Part shown: positions 4,493-6,396 of the stretch, one piece after another
Layout: each line of letters starts with the position of its first letter
Position numbering within the stretch: position 1 is the first letter of the stretch
Assembly (NCBI GenBank): GCA_946494635.1
Contig: CAMMCS010000113.1
Coordinates: 1-6,396, forward strand
Reading direction: 5' to 3'
DNA from: an uncultured Oscillibacter sp.
GTDB lineage: Bacteria; Bacillota; Clostridia; Oscillospirales; Oscillospiraceae
DNA: 6,396 bases
Position numbers and translations under genes: made by a program
The notes under the pieces: generated by a model
Seen by the model: the letters and a program-made list of their open reading frames with translations, nothing else
What the model was told of the DNA's origin: nothing
The model's database searches: none

Positions 4493-5539
4493 ATGAGACG
4501 AGAAATCCGGCGCAGCGCCGCCGTTTCCGCGGTGCTGCTGGTGCTGCTGTTCGCCCTGCCCCTGGCGGTGGTGACGCCCTTCCGGCAGGAGCTGTTCCCG
4601 GCGGAGTCCGGCACGCAGGAGCCCGCGGAGCGGGTGCCCTTTCAGCCAGGGGACCTGGACGGGGACATGACGCTGCGGGTCCTGGACGGCGAGGAGGTGC
4701 GGGAGATGACCCTGGGGGCGTATCTGGTGGGGGTGGTCCGGGCGGAGATGCCCGCCTCCTTTGAGCCGGAGGCCCTGAAGGCCCAGGCGGTGGCGGCCCG
4801 GACGTATACCCTGTACAAGCTCCAGACCGGCGGCAATCACGGCGACACGGCGGACATCTGCACCGACTCCACCTGCTGCCAGGCGTACATCTCAGAGGAG
4901 GACGCCCGGAGCAACTGGGGCGATGCCGCTGACGGGAACGAGGCAAAGATCGAGACCGCCGTCCGGGAGACGGACGGGGAGACCATCCTGTACGGCGGGG
5001 TGCCCATCCTGGCGGTGTTCCACTCCTGTTCCGCCGGGCAGACCCGCTCCTCCGGCCAGGTGTGGGTCAGCGACCTGCCCTATCTCCAGGCGGTGGCCTC
5101 GCCGGAGCCGGCGGACGCCATCCCCAACTACTACAGCCGCGTGGAGTTCACGGCGGAGGAGTTCCGGGAGAAGGTGCTGGCCTCCTATCCGGAGGCGGAC
5201 CTCTCCGGCGATGTGAGCGGCTGGCTGCAAAACGCAGTGACGGACACCGCCGGCAGCGTGGAGACCGTGGAGGTGGGCGGCGTGACCATGAAGGGCAGCA
5301 CCCTGCGGAGCGTCCTGGGCCTGCGGTCCGCCTGCTTTGAGTGGGAGGCGGCGGACGGCGGCCTGGTGTTCTATGTCACCGGCTACGGCCACGGCGTTGG
5401 CATGAGCCAGTACGGCGCCAACCAGATGGCGAAGGAGGGCGCGGACTACCGGGAGATCCTCACACACTATTACACCGGCGTCACCGTGGAGCCCTACACC
5501 GCCGCCGCGATGGGGAGCTGGGGGGAGAGCGGAGAGTGA
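4493..5539 (+). CDS. spoIID: Stage II sporulation protein D (engulfment lytic transglycosylase)
   Basis: SpoIID cleaves peptidoglycan glycan strands after SpoIIP removes stem peptides; with SpoIIM they form the complex that drives membrane migration around the forespore. The 348 residues match the usual length. A membrane anchor lies at about 8-27. LVGVVRAEMPASFEPEALKA (78-97) carries the presumed catalytic Glu85, equivalent to Glu88 of the Bacillus enzyme, and continues into QAVAARTYTLY. Cysteines in DICTDSTCCQAY (121-132) and FHSCSAGQT (176-184) are family-typical and probably bind metal. GYGHGVGMSQYGANQMA (297-313) is the C-terminal signature. The ATG at 4493 has AGAGGAGG ending at 4485 with a 7-nt gap. 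The last residues (GSWGESGE) and the stop codon run into a heptad repeat array, so the native C-terminus may have been altered. Mother-cell expression under sigma-E is suggested by the upstream promoter. Confidence 0.95.
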   Translation: MRREIRRSAAVSAVLLVLLFALPLAVVTPFRQELFPAESGTQEPAERVPFQPGDLDGDMTLRVLDGEEVREMTLGAYLVGVVRAEMPASFEPEALKAQAVAARTYTLYKLQTGGNHGDTADICTDSTCCQAYISEEDARSNWGDAADGNEAKIETAVRETDGETILYGGVPILAVFHSCSAGQTRSSGQVWVSDLPYLQAVASPEPADAIPNYYSRVEFTAEEFREKVLASYPEADLSGDVSGWLQNAVTDTAGSVETVEVGGVTMKGSTLRSVLGLRSACFEWEAADGGLVFYVTGYGHGVGMSQYGANQMAKEGADYREILTHYYTGVTVEPYTAAAMGSWGESGE

Positions 5540-5596
5540 AGAGTGAAGAGTGGAGAGTGAAGAGTGGAGAGTGAAGAGTGGAGAGTGAAGAGTTGA
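5534..5596 (+). repeat. Nine tandem 7-bp repeats (GAGTGAA / GAGTGGA)
   Basis: Nine consecutive heptads fill 5534-5596 without a break. They differ only at positions 5-6: GAGTGAA, GAGTGAA, GAGTGGA, GAGTGAA, GAGTGGA, GAGTGAA, GAGTGGA, GAGTGAA, GAGTTGA. From the third unit on, A and G forms alternate, giving a 14-bp higher-order period. The spoIID stop TGA (5537-5539) lies in the first unit. Four inverted heptads follow at 5612-5639. Confidence 0.95.
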
Positions 5597-5640
5597 GATA
5601 CCAACGATCTCTTCACTCTCCACTCTCAACTCTCCACTCT
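5561..5640. repeat. Long inverted repeat formed by heptad arrays
   Basis: The left arm 5561-5592 and right arm 5609-5640 are inverted copies matching at 30 of 32 positions, with a 16-nt loop. Because the units repeat, other pairing registers exist, for example AGTTGAGA (5591-5598) with TCTCAACT (5624-5631). It lies between the convergent stops of spoIID (5539) and the gene at 5642, so the RNA hairpin may act as a transcript end or stabiliser on both sides. No clear U tract follows on either strand. It could also be an interspersed palindromic element. Confidence 0.85.
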
Positions 5641-5641
5641 A

Positions 5642-6172
5642 TTATTGGGCTTCCCACTCCGCCCTGTGGGCCTCCCACCACGCCGGAAACGCCGGGTCCT
5701 TCGGGGAGAGGGTGGGGGCGATAGGTGCATATAGTGCGGTTCCGCCTGCTTCTGCATTAAAAAGTGTCAATAGCTTTACTGCCTTTGAAATGCCTAAATA
5801 AATCAGCTGCATCATGGATGCAGTATCCTCTGTCCATAAATGTCCGGAATAAGTCCTTGCAAAGTCCGCTTCCTTCAAAATGCTTTGATTTTCATGTACC
5901 GAAGCCATCTGACCATACAGGTACTCAATATTTTTTCGGTTGGCAATCAAGGCGTTCTTATCAAAAGTCACGCCCAGATCTTCTTTCTCATATCCTAATT
6001 CTTTATAGTATAAAATACTGCTGACCGTTTCCGCTGCTTCCTCTTTCGCCAAGCACCGATTGAAGATGGCCTGGACATTGCCCTCGTTCAAATCAATGGG
6101 GATAAACTCTGGTGGTTTCTCAGCCTTTTTCTGCATGGCCTTTGCCCGCAAAGCGTTCATATCAATCGCCAC
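5642..6172 (-). CDS. Hypothetical protein of unknown function, possibly accessory, 176 aa
   Basis: No function recognised. From the GTG at 6172 the protein has 176 residues. It is soluble, without signal peptide or membrane segment. Notable segments are KPPEFIPIDLNEGNVQAIF (19-37), FDKNALIANRKNIEYLYGQM (70-89), TYSGHLWTEDTASMMQLIYL (107-126) and a Pro/Trp-rich C-terminus, SPKDPAFPAWWEAHRAEWEA (156-175). The last part looks like a conserved motif of small accessory proteins in Clostridia, but I recall no name. The GTG is chosen because AGGGGG lies 8 nt upstream and the predicted transcript starts near 6220. Met5 (6160) is the alternative. A frame open to a TTG at 6235 overlaps the -10 and is rejected. 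The middle is more AT-rich than neighbouring genes, suggesting transfer. Its TAA lies one base from the heptad hairpin. Confidence 0.75.
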   Translation of the reverse strand: MAIDMNALRAKAMQKKAEKPPEFIPIDLNEGNVQAIFNRCLAKEEAAETVSSILYYKELGYEKEDLGVTFDKNALIANRKNIEYLYGQMASVHENQSILKEADFARTYSGHLWTEDTASMMQLIYLGISKAVKLLTLFNAEAGGTALYAPIAPTLSPKDPAFPAWWEAHRAEWEAQ

Positions 6173-6226
6173 AACACAAGCCCCCTGCCGCGCCTTCAGC
6201 GGCGCCAAATGTTTGTTGTTTTTCCT

Positions 6227-6255
6227 ATCATACAATACCGGCCTGCCCTTTGCAA
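6227..6255 (-). promoter_or_regulatory. Promoter of the right-end hypothetical gene
   Basis: On the minus strand TTGCAA (6255-6250) is followed by 17 nt and TATGAT (6232-6227). Each hexamer has one or two mismatches to sigma-A consensus, with ideal spacing. The transcript would start near 6220, giving a leader of about 48 nt before the GTG at 6172. Confidence 0.65.
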
Positions 6256-6261
6256 GGCCGG
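6238..6261. promoter_or_regulatory. Inverted repeat overlapping the promoter
   Basis: CCGGCCT (6238-6244) and AGGCCGG (6255-6261) are perfect inverted copies separated by 10 nt. They cover the -35 and most of the spacer of the promoter at 6227-6255, the layout of a repressor operator. A hairpin of this size without a T run is less likely to be a terminator. Confidence 0.4.
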
Positions 6262-6396
6262 CGGCGGGGATTTTCCCAGTTTCGTTGAACCGACGGAGTT
6301 TGGGCCGTCACTACTTATCCTGAAAAGGGGCTTGGAGAGCGTTGTAGGTTTGTCAAACATATTGGACGGCGAACAGAGAAGGAGTGCAGTAGTTTA
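6262..6396 (+). other. Right-edge upstream region, possible start of a rightward gene
   Basis: No complete gene is visible. AGAAGGAG (6377-6384) is a good Shine-Dalgarno on the plus strand, and the window ends with TTTA; if the next bases are TG, an ATG would begin at 6396, 11 nt after it. A frame from an ATG at 6209 is open to the window end, but it lacks a ribosome binding site and overlaps the leftward promoter, so it is not listed as a gene. Confidence 0.3.

Noticed and set aside
4338..4946. Upstream extension of the membrane protein frame
   Set aside because: It is antisense to spoIID, Pro/Arg-rich and beyond the promoter and RBS at 4337.
4892..5629. 245-codon open frame on the minus strand
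   Set aside because: It is antisense to spoIID and begins in the heptad repeats, which give it a repetitive LHSSLSTLHSSL start.
5534..5640. CRISPR array
   Set aside because: Units are 7 bp, directly contiguous, with no spacers and an inverted second half.
6173..6235. TTG start at 6235 for the right-end gene
   Set aside because: It lies upstream of the predicted transcript start and next to the -10; the GTG at 6172 has a well-placed RBS.
6209..6396. Plus-strand frame open from an ATG at 6209 to the window end
   Set aside because: No ribosome binding site, overlap with the leftward promoter, and no recognisable protein content; it cannot be tested within the window.

Overview
The window looks like chromosomal DNA of a GC-rich, spore-forming gut-type Clostridia, probably Oscillospiraceae or a close relative (lineage inferred). 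The evidence is a typical Firmicutes rplM-rpsI operon, strong Shine-Dalgarno sites, a TTGACA-17-TATAAA vegetative promoter, and three genes linked to sporulation or typical of Firmicutes (bofA, a yaaL-type DUF2508 gene and spoIID). Coding third positions are mostly G or C. The two ends of the window are poorer in GC and look accessory.

Layout. 1-538 is an accessory-looking stretch downstream of rpsI. It holds a strong terminator (83-130), a 14-bp perfect palindrome (148-161), an unrecognised 68-codon gene (183-389), a cluster of ATG(A/C)ACC-type direct repeats (376-447) and the rpsI terminator (496-530). 539-1389 is rpsI and rplM on the minus strand, driven by a near-consensus promoter with a short leader hairpin (1440-1496). 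1599-2153 (+) is a small exported or membrane-anchored protein gene interrupted by one in-frame TAG. 2165-2682 (-) is a DUF2508-bofA pair with a 10-nt overlap. 2762-3220 (+) is tadA. 3221-3485 is non-coding, with an AT-rich island and two strong hairpins between convergent genes. 3486-4337 (-) is an unrecognised membrane protein with about 8 helices. 4493-5539 (+) is spoIID, divergent from it, with a candidate sigma-E promoter. 5534-5640 is an array of 7-bp repeats that folds back on itself. 5642-6172 (-) is a more AT-rich gene of unknown function with its own promoter. 6173-6396 is its upstream region and may lead into a further rightward gene.

How the genes relate. rplM-rpsI and tadA serve translation (ribosome assembly and tRNA-Arg wobble editing). 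BofA and SpoIID belong to the mother-cell programme of sporulation (control of pro-sigma-K processing, and peptidoglycan remodelling during engulfment). The tadA / DUF2508 / bofA neighbourhood recalls the Bacillus region tadA-scr-dnaX-yaaK-recR-yaaL-bofA, but the middle genes are absent and tadA is divergent. No complete new defence or mobile system is visible. The least explained parts are the repeats next to the rpsI 3' end, the amber-interrupted gene, the heptad repeat hairpin and the right-end gene.
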